From positions 1 through 34,899 of the forward strand of contig JAFYHU010000033.1 of assembly GCA_017538965.1 (NCBI GenBank): a DNA stretch of 34,899 nt, given 5' to 3'. Of the stretch, positions 15,806 to 23,721 are shown in pieces; position 1 is the stretch's first letter, and each line of letters opens with the position of its first letter. Source of the DNA: Oscillospiraceae bacterium. GTDB taxonomy: Bacteria > Bacillota > Clostridia > Oscillospirales > Oscillospiraceae. The translations under genes were made by a program, and so were the position numbers. Below the pieces are notes generated by a model that did no database searches, was not told where the DNA came from, and was given only the letters and a program-made list of their open reading frames with translations.

Positions 15806-17890
15806 TCACTCCACTCCCCGGTAATAGAGCCCGCGCGTGACCATGTTCGGCCGGTAATCCGACAGGCCGGCATAGCTCCGGGCGACCTCCAGGCATTCCC
15901 GCGCGCTTTCATTCGTAAACAGCAGGCGCATTCCCCAGAGTCCGGACGCCTGAAGCTCCGCCTGTCTGTCCGCCAGGAACAGCTTGTGCGCATTGTAAAT
16001 CACGTTCCGGCAGCCGTATTCCTTCATGACCGGAAAGACCGAGCCGGTACGGTCGGAGAGCTGGCCGGGAATCTGGCAGCTGCACTTTCCGGAGCTCTGT
16101 CGGATGACGCATTGATCGGAAACCATCACAGGCAGACGGCCGTAGATGATCATTTCGGTATCGAGCGGCTTCTGCAGGTCGCGGATCTGGGTAAGGCGCA
16201 GCTCAAACGAGGCCGTCGCCGAGAGGAAGCCCGCCGTCCGAAGCACTTCGAGCGTGCGGGAATTGAAGGCGTTCAGACCGAAATCGCCCCGGACGGCCAT
16301 GCCGGCCTGTCTGGCAATGGCGACATGGCCCATGTTGCCGACCAGCGCTTCGTTCACGCCGAGTTCGTGCAGTTTTTCCAGGGTGCGGAAAACCGGTTCG
16401 GTCTCTTCATCCGTAATCACCCTCGGCAGCACGGCGACCGGAACGGTCTTCCCGGTGAGAAAAGGCATTACGAGGTCAAAGCGCTCGGCCATCAGCATGG
16501 CCGGCACATAGAGATAATTCGGTTTCAGCTCTGCCAGCTCCGGCGTCAGCTGTTCTTCCGTCGTCACCTGAAAAATGGCGGCAGGCTCGCCGGCGGGCTT
16601 ACGGTTCTCCGGCAGCGGCGTGGGCGTCAGAGCGCGGCGTTCGGGCGGCATCATTCTCTTCTCCGAGATTTCGGAAATGAGCTTTCTCCGCAGATCATTG
16701 ATCTCCGCAGCGGAAAGGAAGAGTCCCAGATCGGTTCGGGCCAGATTTTCCGTCACCGTGAACGGCGTCCCGCCGGTCTTATACATCTGTTCTTCCACAA
16801 AAATGGGCGTCACGCCCTGTGTTCTCGCGCGTTCGGGAATCGGGCCGTAGGCAACCGCGCGGTTTCCGTCGTCGTCAAAGGCAATCGCCTTGACGCGCTC
16901 GTCCTTCTTGACGAGCGTATAGAAATGAATGGGAACCCGCCGCATCTCGCCGGAGCCGTATCCCCTTCTGGCTTCCGCGTAAAGCTCGTCCACGTCATCG
17001 TCCTGTTCGGCGCGGACGCCGTGCATGTCTTCCTTCCTGCCGTCCAGATAGCCCTGCGTGAAGCCGCTTCGCGAAAAGGTCTTCTCCAGAATCGCCATTT
17101 CTTCCGGAGTCGGGCGGCGTTTTTCCTTCAGCAGTTTGGCGTAGACGCCGGTCACGATGCCGGTGTATTCGGGGCGCTTCATCCGGCCTTCGATCTTAAT
17201 GCAGCTCACGCCGGCTTCTTCCAGGGCGTCCAGGCGGTCGGCCAGACAGTTGTCCTTCAAGGAAAGCGGATAGTCGTCCATCCGCCCGCCTAGGGAATAC
17301 TGCATGCGGCAGGGCTGGGCGCACATGCCGCGGTTTCCGCTTCTTCTGCCGATCATCGCGGACAGATAGCACTGGCCGGAATGGCAGAAGCACAGCGCGC
17401 CGTGAACGAAGACCTCGGTCTCAACGCCTACGTGCCTGCTGATGCAGCGGATCTCCTCCAGATTCAGCTCGCGTGCCAGGACCACGCGGCTCATGCCCAT
17501 CTCCCGGGCCGCCGCGGCGCCGGCCAGATTGTGAATGCTCATCTGCGTGCTGGCGTGCAGAGGAAGATCGGGGAAAGCGGAGCGGATGGCCTGCGCCATT
17601 CCGAGGTCCTGAACCAGCACGGCGTCCGCGCCTTTTTCGGAGGCGAGCCGCGCCGCGCCCAGGGCCGCGGTCATCTCGCGGTCATTGACCAGCGTGTTCA
17701 GCGTGACATAGACCCTGCAATTGCGCAGATGGCAGTAGCGAACAGCCTTTTCGAACTCTTCCGGTGTGAAATTATGGGCCGAACGGCGCGCGTTGAAATC
17801 CCCGAAGCCGAGATAAACCGCGTCGGCACCGTTCTGTACCGCTGCGATGACTGCCTCCGGCGAACCGGCCGGGGCAAGCAGTTCCATCAT
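15806..17890 (-). CDS. U32 family peptidase / tRNA or rRNA hydroxylation-type protein (694 aa)
   Basis: The ATG at 17890 has GGAGG seven bases upstream. Residues 1-300 are the U32 domain: ELLAPAGSPEAVIAAVQNGADA at the start, and the family signature EVFVHGALCFCHSGQCYLS with cysteines continuing to GMCAQPCR, which could bind an Fe-S cluster. A long C-terminal half follows, also with a cysteine group (about SGKCSCQIPG). Members include RlhA (23S rRNA hydroxylation) and TrhP/TrhO-type tRNA hydroxylation factors; the older collagenase label is doubtful. It is the first gene of the maf-mreCD-PBP2 transcript. Confidence 0.9.
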   Translation of the reverse strand: MMELLAPAGSPEAVIAAVQNGADAVYLGFGDFNARRSAHNFTPEEFEKAVRYCHLRNCRVYVTLNTLVNDREMTAALGAARLASEKGADAVLVQDLGMAQAIRSAFPDLPLHASTQMSIHNLAGAAAAREMGMSRVVLARELNLEEIRCISRHVGVETEVFVHGALCFCHSGQCYLSAMIGRRSGNRGMCAQPCRMQYSLGGRMDDYPLSLKDNCLADRLDALEEAGVSCIKIEGRMKRPEYTGIVTGVYAKLLKEKRRPTPEEMAILEKTFSRSGFTQGYLDGRKEDMHGVRAEQDDDVDELYAEARRGYGSGEMRRVPIHFYTLVKKDERVKAIAFDDDGNRAVAYGPIPERARTQGVTPIFVEEQMYKTGGTPFTVTENLARTDLGLFLSAAEINDLRRKLISEISEKRMMPPERRALTPTPLPENRKPAGEPAAIFQVTTEEQLTPELAELKPNYLYVPAMLMAERFDLVMPFLTGKTVPVAVLPRVITDEETEPVFRTLEKLHELGVNEALVGNMGHVAIARQAGMAVRGDFGLNAFNSRTLEVLRTAGFLSATASFELRLTQIRDLQKPLDTEMIIYGRLPVMVSDQCVIRQSSGKCSCQIPGQLSDRTGSVFPVMKEYGCRNVIYNAHKLFLADRQAELQASGLWGMRLLFTNESARECLEVARSYAGLSDYRPNMVTRGLYYRGVE

Positions 17891-17933
17891 TTCAGCACCT
17901 CCGAATCCTTTCTTCAGCATGTCAGACTTTGAT

Positions 17934-17963
17934 ATTATACCACATCTTTCCCCCTTGCGACAA
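17934..17963 (-). promoter_or_regulatory. Promoter of the U32-maf-mre operon
   Basis: On the minus strand: TTGTCG (17963-17958), 18 bp, TATAAT (17939-17934), with a TG one base upstream of the -10. Its -35 hexamer overlaps that of the divergent promoter at 17955. Confidence 0.8.
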
Positions 17964-17983
17964 GATCATATTCATGCTATAAT
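17955..17983 (+). promoter_or_regulatory. Promoter of the dnaD-like/dnaC-like operon
   Basis: TTGCGA (17955-17960), 17 bp, TATAAT (17978-17983), with an extended -10 TG at 17975-17976. The transcript would carry a leader of about 120 bases containing the inverted repeat at 18016-18097. Confidence 0.85.
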
Positions 17984-18015
17984 TTGAAGACCTCGCAAAT
18001 AATCTGTGAACAATC

Positions 18016-18097
18016 GCGGAACAGGCGGAACCGGGGACTGTCCTCTGTGTCAGTTCCCCCGTAAGAGCTGACACTGTGGGACTGCCCCCTGTTCCGC
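18016..18097. repeat. Imperfect long inverted repeat in the dnaD-like leader
   Basis: GCGGAACAGG (18016-18025) pairs with 18088-18097, and GTGTCAG (18047-18053) with 18068-18074; GGGGACTG/CCCC-type sequence fills the arms between them imperfectly. GC-rich palindromes containing GGGACTGTCC and TGACAC stretches resemble dispersed repeats of Clostridial genomes. It ends 16 bases before the dnaD-like ATG, where a ribosome site would be expected, and none is visible. Confidence 0.75.
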
Positions 18098-18113
18098 CCT
18101 ACTAACATTTACA

Positions 18114-19070
18114 ATGACCAGACAGAATTCCGAAAAACTCATCTCTGTACAGGCAGCGGAGAAGCTGATCTCCCTTCGGGACGGTGACATGACGCTGCTG
18201 TATCTCTATCTGTCTCTGACGGGAAACACGGACCCCGCAAAAGCGGCTCTGGACCTTTTTCTCCCCCGCCAGCGCCTGAACGAAGCCTGGGAGCGCCTGG
18301 AAATGTGCGGTCTGCTCCCCCTCGCAGCGCAGGACAGCTCTTCCCCGGCAGAAGCTCCGGATCCCCGCCCGGCTGCCGTGATCCAGCCCGAACTTCCGGA
18401 ATACAGCGCGGACGACGTCAGGATCCGCAGCGAAAATGACAGCGCTTTCTCCGCCGTCCTGCAGGAGGCACGGCTGATCATGGGCCGCGCACTGAGCACG
18501 CCGGACCTGATCAAGATGCTGGGCATCTACGATCATCTGGACCTGCCCGCCGAAGTCATGATGGAGCTGATGCACTATGTTGCCGACGTCTACCGCGAAA
18601 AATTCGGGGAAAGCCGCCGGCCGACCGCCCGCGCCTTTGAACGGGAAGCGCAGCTCTGGACGGAAAAGAAAATCACGGATTTCGACGCCGCGGAGACCTA
18701 TATCCGCACGATGCGCGAGCGCAGAGGGCTTGAAGCCTCGATCAAGGAAGCCATGGATATCCGCGATCGCGATTTCACCGATACCGAGCGCCGCTTTGTC
18801 GAGCAATGGCTTGATTTCGGCTTTGGTCCGGAGGAGATGCACCTGGCCTACGACAGAGCCGTCACCAAAACGGGCAAGCGTGCGATGGCCTATATGAACG
18901 GCATTCTCCAGAACTGGCACAAAATGAATCTCCACACGCTGAAGGAGATTCAGGAGAAGGACCGCCTCGCCGGCCATCCGGCCCGTTCTTCCGCCCCTGC
19001 CGGAAAGCAGACCATCGACACGAAGAAGCTTGATGAAATCGAGCAGATCATGAAAGGAGCCGGAAAATGA
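18114..19070 (+). CDS. DnaD domain protein (primosome component, 318 aa)
   Basis: DnaD-type proteins remodel DNA at oriC and restart sites and recruit the helicase loader. The N-terminal winged-helix-like part (about 1-75) is followed by an acidic linker, then two DnaB_2/DnaD C-terminal repeats: about 110-185, and about 215-280 with FVEQWLDFGFGPEEMHLAYDRAV and AMAYMNGILQNWH. The architecture and the DnaC-like neighbour (overlap ATGA) are typical of Firmicutes. The start at ATG 18114 gives a sensible N-terminus, but no Shine-Dalgarno sequence is visible; the repeat upstream may have displaced it. Confidence 0.87.
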   Translation: MTRQNSEKLISVQAAEKLISLRDGDMTLLYLYLSLTGNTDPAKAALDLFLPRQRLNEAWERLEMCGLLPLAAQDSSSPAEAPDPRPAAVIQPELPEYSADDVRIRSENDSAFSAVLQEARLIMGRALSTPDLIKMLGIYDHLDLPAEVMMELMHYVADVYREKFGESRRPTARAFEREAQLWTEKKITDFDAAETYIRTMRERRGLEASIKEAMDIRDRDFTDTERRFVEQWLDFGFGPEEMHLAYDRAVTKTGKRAMAYMNGILQNWHKMNLHTLKEIQEKDRLAGHPARSSAPAGKQTIDTKKLDEIEQIMKGAGK

Positions 19071-20062
19071 CGCACAACGGAAGGCTTCTTGCCAGAGCAC
19101 GGGAGGCGCTCGAAGAGGAGCGCCGCATCAACCAGGCCGAGCAGCAGCGGCGCACGGATCTGATCTATCGGGAAATTCCGGAGACGGAGCAGATCGACCG
19201 GCAGATGCGCCGTCAGATGTCGGAGCTGGTGCGGCTGACCCTGAGCAAGCCGGCCGATCTCTCCGAGCGTCTGGAAGCGCTGCGGGAGGATAATCTGGAT
19301 CTCCAGATACGCCGGGCGGAGCTTCTGACCGAGCACGGCTATCCGATCGATTATCTCGACGAGATTTTCAGCTGCAAGCTCTGCCGGGACACGGGCAACG
19401 TAAACGGCGCGCTCTGTTCCTGCATGGAAAAGCGCTATAACCGCGAGCTCACCCGGGAGCTCTCCGGTCTTCTTCATGATGGAGAGGAAAGCTTTGAGCG
19501 CTTTGATCTGAGTCTGTATCCGGATACGCCGGAAGAGACCAGCGGCATCAGCCCGCGCAGCGCCATGTCCATCGTCTTTCAGGCCTGCAGGAGCTTCGCC
19601 GAGAGCTTTCCGGATGTCTCGGCCAATCTGCTTCTCCGCGGTTCGACCGGACTCGGCAAAACCTATCTCTCCGCCTGCATCGCGCAGAAGGTCGCCGAAA
19701 AGGGCTTTTCCGTCTGTTATGATACCGCCGTCTCGGCTCTGGAAGCCTTTGAAAAGCAGAAGTTCTCCCGGATCCCCGAAGAAGCGGAAAACGCCGCCCT
19801 GCGTGTGGACCGGATGCTCTCCTGCGATCTGATGATCCTCGACGATCTCGGCACCGAGATGGTGACCCCCGCTTCGGTCAGCGCGCTGTACACTCTGATC
19901 AACACCCGTCTTTCGCGCGGCAAGCAGACCGTGATCAACACCAACTGCAGCGACGAGGAGCTGCAGCGCCGCTACACTCCACAGATCACCTCGCGCCTGT
20001 TCGGAGAGTATCTGGAACTCCCCTTCTACGGCTCCGACATCCGCCTTCTGATTAAAAATTAA
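19067..20062 (+). CDS. DnaC/DnaI-like replicative helicase loader (331 aa)
   Basis: An AAA+ ATPase that loads the replicative helicase. The N-terminal helical region carries a zinc-binding-like cysteine set C103-x2-C106 and C117-x-C119 (CKLCRDTG...CSC), as in DnaI-type loaders. Walker A is GSTGLGKT (192-199), and Walker B is LMILDDLG (255-262). The C-terminal sensor region (TNCSDEEL...RLFGEY) is IstB/DnaC-like. The ATG overlaps the DnaD-like stop by four bases, so the two are coupled. Confidence 0.91.
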   Translation: MTHNGRLLARAREALEEERRINQAEQQRRTDLIYREIPETEQIDRQMRRQMSELVRLTLSKPADLSERLEALREDNLDLQIRRAELLTEHGYPIDYLDEIFSCKLCRDTGNVNGALCSCMEKRYNRELTRELSGLLHDGEESFERFDLSLYPDTPEETSGISPRSAMSIVFQACRSFAESFPDVSANLLLRGSTGLGKTYLSACIAQKVAEKGFSVCYDTAVSALEAFEKQKFSRIPEEAENAALRVDRMLSCDLMILDDLGTEMVTPASVSALYTLINTRLSRGKQTVINTNCSDEELQRRYTPQITSRLFGEYLELPFYGSDIRLLIKN

Positions 20063-20087
20063 AAAAATCGTAAAATTCCCTCGGAAA

Positions 20088-20133
20088 GTGTGCTTGTTTT
20101 GTGACAGTTCTCATGATACACTATGCTCAGAAA
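20088..20133 (+). promoter_or_regulatory. Promoter/operator of leader peptide B, copy of the block at 141-186
   Basis: Matches 141-186 at 35 of 46 positions. The -35 is TTGTTT (20094-20099), followed by 17 bp and TACACT (20117-20122) with TG at 20114-20115. GTG(A/C), GTGA and ATGA stand at 20090, 20101 and 20113 with the same 11- and 12-bp spacing as in the first copy. The distance from block to AGGAGG differs by only one base between the two loci. Confidence 0.65.
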
Positions 20134-20164
20134 TGATCAATCTGTTTTTCAGGAGGATAAAACG

Positions 20165-20362
20165 ATGACGAAAGAAAGAAAACTTCAGGCGCTGGACGAC
20201 TCCGTCCTTGACGCTGTTACCGGCGGCGTAGAGCAGATTGCTTCCGATCTTCAGAGCAATGATGAAATCCGTGTGAATATATTCGGAAACGAACCGGATT
20301 CCGGTGTCGTGCTGCACAAGAGCCGTATCGGGCAGCTGATCAAGCTGTTCTGGCGGTATTGA
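20165..20362 (+). CDS. Small double-glycine-leader peptide B (65 aa)
   Basis: AGGAGG (20151-20156) lies exactly 8 bases before ATG 20165, as in peptide A; a longer ATG frame from 20123 would start inside the promoter block. The leader contains ALDDSVLDAVTGG, which follows the same pattern as peptide A: LDD-x2-LD-x-V-(S/T)-GG. The 44-residue remainder begins V-E, is mixed charged with a hydrophobic, aromatic and basic end (GQLIKLFWRY), and has no cysteine. The terminal segment could be amphipathic and membrane active, or a receptor-binding pheromone tail. No exporter or modification enzyme is adjacent. It lies directly after the DnaC-like gene but has its own promoter and terminator. Confidence 0.73.
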   Translation: MTKERKLQALDDSVLDAVTGGVEQIASDLQSNDEIRVNIFGNEPDSGVVLHKSRIGQLIKLFWRY

Positions 20363-20390
20363 TCTGCTCCTGCAAAACTTCATAAGCATC

Positions 20391-20418
20391 AAAAAAACAC
20401 GCTTTCGCGTGTTTTTTT
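20391..20418. terminator. Bidirectional terminator between peptide B and the hydrolase
   Basis: AAAAAAACACGC (20391-20402), loop TTTC, and GCGTGTTTTTTT (20407-20418) give a stem with a T-run on either strand, serving two convergent genes. Confidence 0.88.
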
Positions 20419-20419
20419 G

Positions 20420-21073
20420 TTACTCCGTCTCCCGAAGGATGATGTCCGCAATCTTTGTTTTGTGGATAATATAGCTTCCGTGGCCCTCTCCCGGCAGCAG
20501 GATCAGCCTGGCATTCGGAATGGCCTCCGCGATGCTTCTGGTCTCCTTTTCCCGGATCACGTCTCTCTTTCCGGCAATCACGGTCACGGGGATCGTAATT
20601 TCCGCCAGATCCTCCGGCCGGATATTCGGCTCCGTCAGCATCAGGCGGAGCTTCTGATCCTTCTTTACCAGATAGAGGCCGCAGATCAGGAGCTTCAAAT
20701 ACCACATCACTCCGTCGGGCGTCAGATTCGCGCCGCTGATGATCAGTCTGCCGATTCTGTCCGTCTTCCGTGCGGCGAGCAGACCGATGATTCCCCCGTC
20801 GCTGAAGCCGTAGAAAACGACATCCCGCAGGTCCAGCGCTTCCAGAAACTGCACGACATCCTCGGCCATATCCTCGTAGTGGAGCTCCGTCACCCGGGAG
20901 CTTCTGCCGTGGTCGCGCGAATCCAGCGCGTAGACGGTGAAATGCTGCTTCAGGATTTCGATCGCTTCCCGGAAGATAAAGTGATCCTCCCCGTTTCCGT
21001 GGACCATCAGCAGGGGCCGTCCGCTCCCGCTTTTTTCATAATACAGGCTGACCTGATTGACTTTCTGAATCAT
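20420..21073 (-). CDS. Alpha/beta hydrolase (217 aa)
   Basis: The oxyanion region is VHGNGEDHF (24-32), the nucleophile elbow is GFS91DGG, the acid is Asp171 (AGKRD) and the base is His198 (GEGHGS), so the triad is complete. At 217 aa it is shorter than usual (about 260), with a reduced cap. The substrate is unknown. It lies 19 bases after the cupin gene and is the last gene of a likely CDF-ADH-cupin-hydrolase transcript. Confidence 0.88.
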   Translation of the reverse strand: MIQKVNQVSLYYEKSGSGRPLLMVHGNGEDHFIFREAIEILKQHFTVYALDSRDHGRSSRVTELHYEDMAEDVVQFLEALDLRDVVFYGFSDGGIIGLLAARKTDRIGRLIISGANLTPDGVMWYLKLLICGLYLVKKDQKLRLMLTEPNIRPEDLAEITIPVTVIAGKRDVIREKETRSIAEAIPNARLILLPGEGHGSYIIHKTKIADIILRETE

Positions 21074-21092
21074 TTCCGCTTTCCTGTTCTGT

Positions 21093-21437
21093 TCAGAAGA
21101 GAATCAGCGCGATGAATTCCAGCGGTTCCTCGCCGTCGTTGACGATGCTGTGGCATTCTCCGTCGTTGCAGATCGCCGTGTCTCCGGGATATACCCGAAC
21201 TTTCGTCCCGTTGTCGTTGTAGATCCCGCTCCCCTTCAGAAAGTAGAAGATTTCGTTGTCGCCTTCGTGCCGATGCTCACCGATGGAGCGTCCGGGGGCA
21301 AGGATCATGTGGTTGAAGAGCCGCCCTTTGCCGTAGAGTTCTTCCGGGCTGTTCAGAATCAGATGCAGCTCCGCGTCGCCGTTGCCGTTGCGGATGCACT
21401 TGAATTCCACCGTCTGTTCGTTTTTTGTTCTGACCAT
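21093..21437 (-). CDS. Single-domain cupin (114 aa)
   Basis: The beta-barrel metal site is recognisable: H55 and H57 (EHRHEGDNE), E62, and H96 in the second motif after PGD. Such small cupins are isomerases, dioxygenases or sugar-binding regulators; nothing here narrows that down. AAAGGAG lies 8 bases before the ATG. It starts 14 bases after the alcohol dehydrogenase stop. Confidence 0.88.
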   Translation of the reverse strand: MVRTKNEQTVEFKCIRNGNGDAELHLILNSPEELYGKGRLFNHMILAPGRSIGEHRHEGDNEIFYFLKGSGIYNDNGTKVRVYPGDTAICNDGECHSIVNDGEEPLEFIALILF

Positions 21438-21451
21438 TCTGTTTGCTCCTT

Positions 21452-22555
21452 TCAGTTTTTCATAAACTGCCGTTCGAGGATGCCCCGGATGTCCTCCGTG
21501 GTGACCTCGCAGCAGGTATTGCGGACGGAATTGTTGTTTTCCCAGCGCGGGAGGACGGACAGGATTTCCTCTTCCGTCATCGTGATCCCGTTCTCGGGCA
21601 GGCAGAGGCGGATCAGCGTCGGGACTTCTTCGTACGAGACGCCCAGTTCGCGGAAGAATCCCTCCCCGTATTCCGGCATCTTTTTCATCACCTGTTCCAG
21701 CAGCGCCGGCAGAAAGTATGCGCTCGCAAAGCCGTGCAGAATCCCGCGGGTCTCCGTCAGATAATAGCCTACGTTGTGCGGAAAGCAGGTTCCGGTTCCG
21801 CAGATGGCGAGTCCGCCGAGAATCGAGGCGTCATACAGCGCCTGCCTCTGCGAAAGGTCGGGTTCTTTGCCCTCCGCCGCTTCCCGCAGCGGCTGCAGCA
21901 GCAGCCGGATACCGCGCATCGCAAAGGCTCTTGAAATCTCGTCCGCGTTCCGGTTGAAGTAGCTCTCCGCGCAGTGGCTGAGCACGTCGATGCCTGTGGA
22001 AAGCGTAACCGCCTGCGGCAGCGAAGCCGTGTATTTCGGATCTCCGAAGGCCGCGGCGGCAAAGAGCCGGTCGTCGTGGATGCTGTGTTTCCTCCCGCGG
22101 CTGTCCGTCAGAACGGAAACCTTCGTCACCTCGCTGCCCGTCCCGGCGGTCGTGCCGACAAGCAGGATAGGGAGCGGCGTGTTTTCCCATTCCTTCCGAT
22201 AAAAGCCTTCCTCGTTTAGCTCCGGGTTCGCGGCGAAAACCGCGGCGGCTTTTGCCGCGTCCAGCGCAGAGCCTCCACCGATGCCGACGATGAATTCCGC
22301 GCCGAAGGCGGAAGCCGTACGTCCGGCGGTGATGCAGGATCTGACAGAGGGGTTCTGTTCGATCCCGTCAAAGGCGCAGAACGGAATGCCGCCGCGGTTC
22401 AGCACCTCGGAGACATCCGCCAGCGCCCCGCTTCTGACCGCGGAGCTCTTTCCCGTGATCAGCGCGCAGCGGGACCCGCATTCCCGGAACAGCCCGGCGT
22501 TCTGTTCCACCGCTCCGCTTTCGCTGAACACTCTGACCGGCATATAGTGTTTCAT
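21452..22555 (-). CDS. Iron-containing alcohol dehydrogenase (367 aa)
   Basis: A group III ADH fold. The nucleotide motif GIGGGSALDAAK (91-102) is present, and the four metal ligands can be read as D190, H194, H260 and H274, so it should be active. Length fits the family. The substrate is not predictable; related enzymes reduce aldehydes or act on butanol, glycerol or hydroxybutyrate. It starts 61 bases downstream of the CDF gene, and no separate promoter is seen. Confidence 0.92.
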   Translation of the reverse strand: MKHYMPVRVFSESGAVEQNAGLFRECGSRCALITGKSSAVRSGALADVSEVLNRGGIPFCAFDGIEQNPSVRSCITAGRTASAFGAEFIVGIGGGSALDAAKAAAVFAANPELNEEGFYRKEWENTPLPILLVGTTAGTGSEVTKVSVLTDSRGRKHSIHDDRLFAAAAFGDPKYTASLPQAVTLSTGIDVLSHCAESYFNRNADEISRAFAMRGIRLLLQPLREAAEGKEPDLSQRQALYDASILGGLAICGTGTCFPHNVGYYLTETRGILHGFASAYFLPALLEQVMKKMPEYGEGFFRELGVSYEEVPTLIRLCLPENGITMTEEEILSVLPRWENNNSVRNTCCEVTTEDIRGILERQFMKN

Positions 22556-22616
22556 ACGCTTCTCTCTTTCTTTTCAGCCCGGTTTCTTTAAAAGATATCA
22601 CTTCTTCCCGGCAGGC

Positions 22617-23492
22617 TCAGGGCTCATTTTCGGGATTGACGTGGATCATGATATGCTTGACATTCGGATACTGTTTCTCAACGCTCGCATGGATGCTTTC
22701 GGCAATTCCGTGCGCATCGACCAGCGAAATGTTCCTGTCCACCGCGATTTCCAGATCCACATAGATTTTATTGCCGAACTGCCGCGTATGCAGCAGGTCG
22801 ACATGCTTCACGCCCGGCTGTTCTCCGATAAAGGCGCGCAGGTCGGATTCAAAGGCCCGGTCGCAGGAGGTGTCCAGCATCTGATTGAGCGCATCCCTGG
22901 TGATATCAAAGGCAACCTTGAGAATGAGAACACAAATCAGCAGGCTCGCGATCGGATCCATCTTCGGATAGCCCAGCTTTGCAAGTCCGATGCCGACAAA
23001 GGCGCCGACCGAGGAAAGCGCATCCGAGCGATGATGCCAGGCGTCCGCCTGAAAGGCCGCGGAATCCATCTTTTTAGCATAGTACATCGTATACCGGAAC
23101 ATGCCTTCCTTCACGACGATCGATATGACCGCCGCCAGCAGCGGCAGCAGCGTCGGCACTTCCGCCGCCGTCTGATCGGACAGCAGCTTCTGCACGCTGG
23201 CATAGCCGATGCCGATGCCGGTCCCTGCCAGAATCAGACCCAGAATCAGCGAGGCGACGCATTCAAAACGCTCGTGCCCGTAGGGATGCTCCGCATCCTC
23301 TTCCCGCCTGGACAGCCTGACGCCGATGTACGCGATCAGCGTGGCAAAGACATCGGAAAGCGAATGCGCGGCATCCGACACCATCGCCCCGGAGCGGCCG
23401 ATGATCCCGGCAAACAGCTTGAAGCCGGCCAGAAGGATATTTCCGATGATTCCGACCTCGGACAGTCTTTTTATGATTTTCTGTTCGTCCAT
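22617..23492 (-). CDS. Cation diffusion facilitator (CDF) metal exporter (291 aa)
   Basis: A proton-coupled exporter for divalent metals (Zn, Mn, Fe or Co). The ATG at 23492 is chosen over a TTG at 23510 because GGAGG is five bases upstream. Six hydrophobic helices are present, with the metal site DAAHSLSD in helix 2 (D40, H43, D47) and HHRSD in helix 5. A cytoplasmic C-terminal ferredoxin-like domain ends in VKHIMIHVNP. The D/H-type site fits Zn or Mn, but specificity cannot be read reliably. Confidence 0.93.
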   Translation of the reverse strand: MDEQKIIKRLSEVGIIGNILLAGFKLFAGIIGRSGAMVSDAAHSLSDVFATLIAYIGVRLSRREEDAEHPYGHERFECVASLILGLILAGTGIGIGYASVQKLLSDQTAAEVPTLLPLLAAVISIVVKEGMFRYTMYYAKKMDSAAFQADAWHHRSDALSSVGAFVGIGLAKLGYPKMDPIASLLICVLILKVAFDITRDALNQMLDTSCDRAFESDLRAFIGEQPGVKHVDLLHTRQFGNKIYVDLEIAVDRNISLVDAHGIAESIHASVEKQYPNVKHIMIHVNPENEP

Positions 23493-23551
23493 TTGATCCT
23501 CCGAAGGCAAGGGACTTTCCGTCCGCTCCTTTCAGAAGGAGTGACGATGAC

Positions 23552-23560
23552 AGTATAACA
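23552..23560 (-). promoter_or_regulatory. Extended -10 of the CDF operon
   Basis: On the minus strand TG-T-TATACT (23560-23552). No good -35 is visible, as expected for an extended -10 promoter. It is divergent from the promoter at 23626. Confidence 0.5.
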
Positions 23561-23625
23561 CAGACCGTCAAAGAAAGCCACCCTGGTTTCCAGATTGCCG
23601 GACATCCGTTCTTCCAAGTTCTCTC

Positions 23626-23693
23626 TTGCGAATCTGCCGGCATCTATGATAAAATGACAAATATAAACGAAACCAACCGTATTCTGTCATTTT
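23626..23693 (+). promoter_or_regulatory. Promoter and inverted repeat of the P-loop gene
   Basis: TTGCGA (23626-23631), 18 bp, TAAAAT (23650-23655), with TG at 23647-23648. Inverted arms AAAATGACA (23651-23659) and TGTCATTTT (23685-23693) overlap the -10 and flank the likely start site, so they may be an operator or a 5' hairpin. Confidence 0.55.
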
Positions 23694-23721
23694 TCATATT
23701 TTTGAACGGAGGAAGAACACT

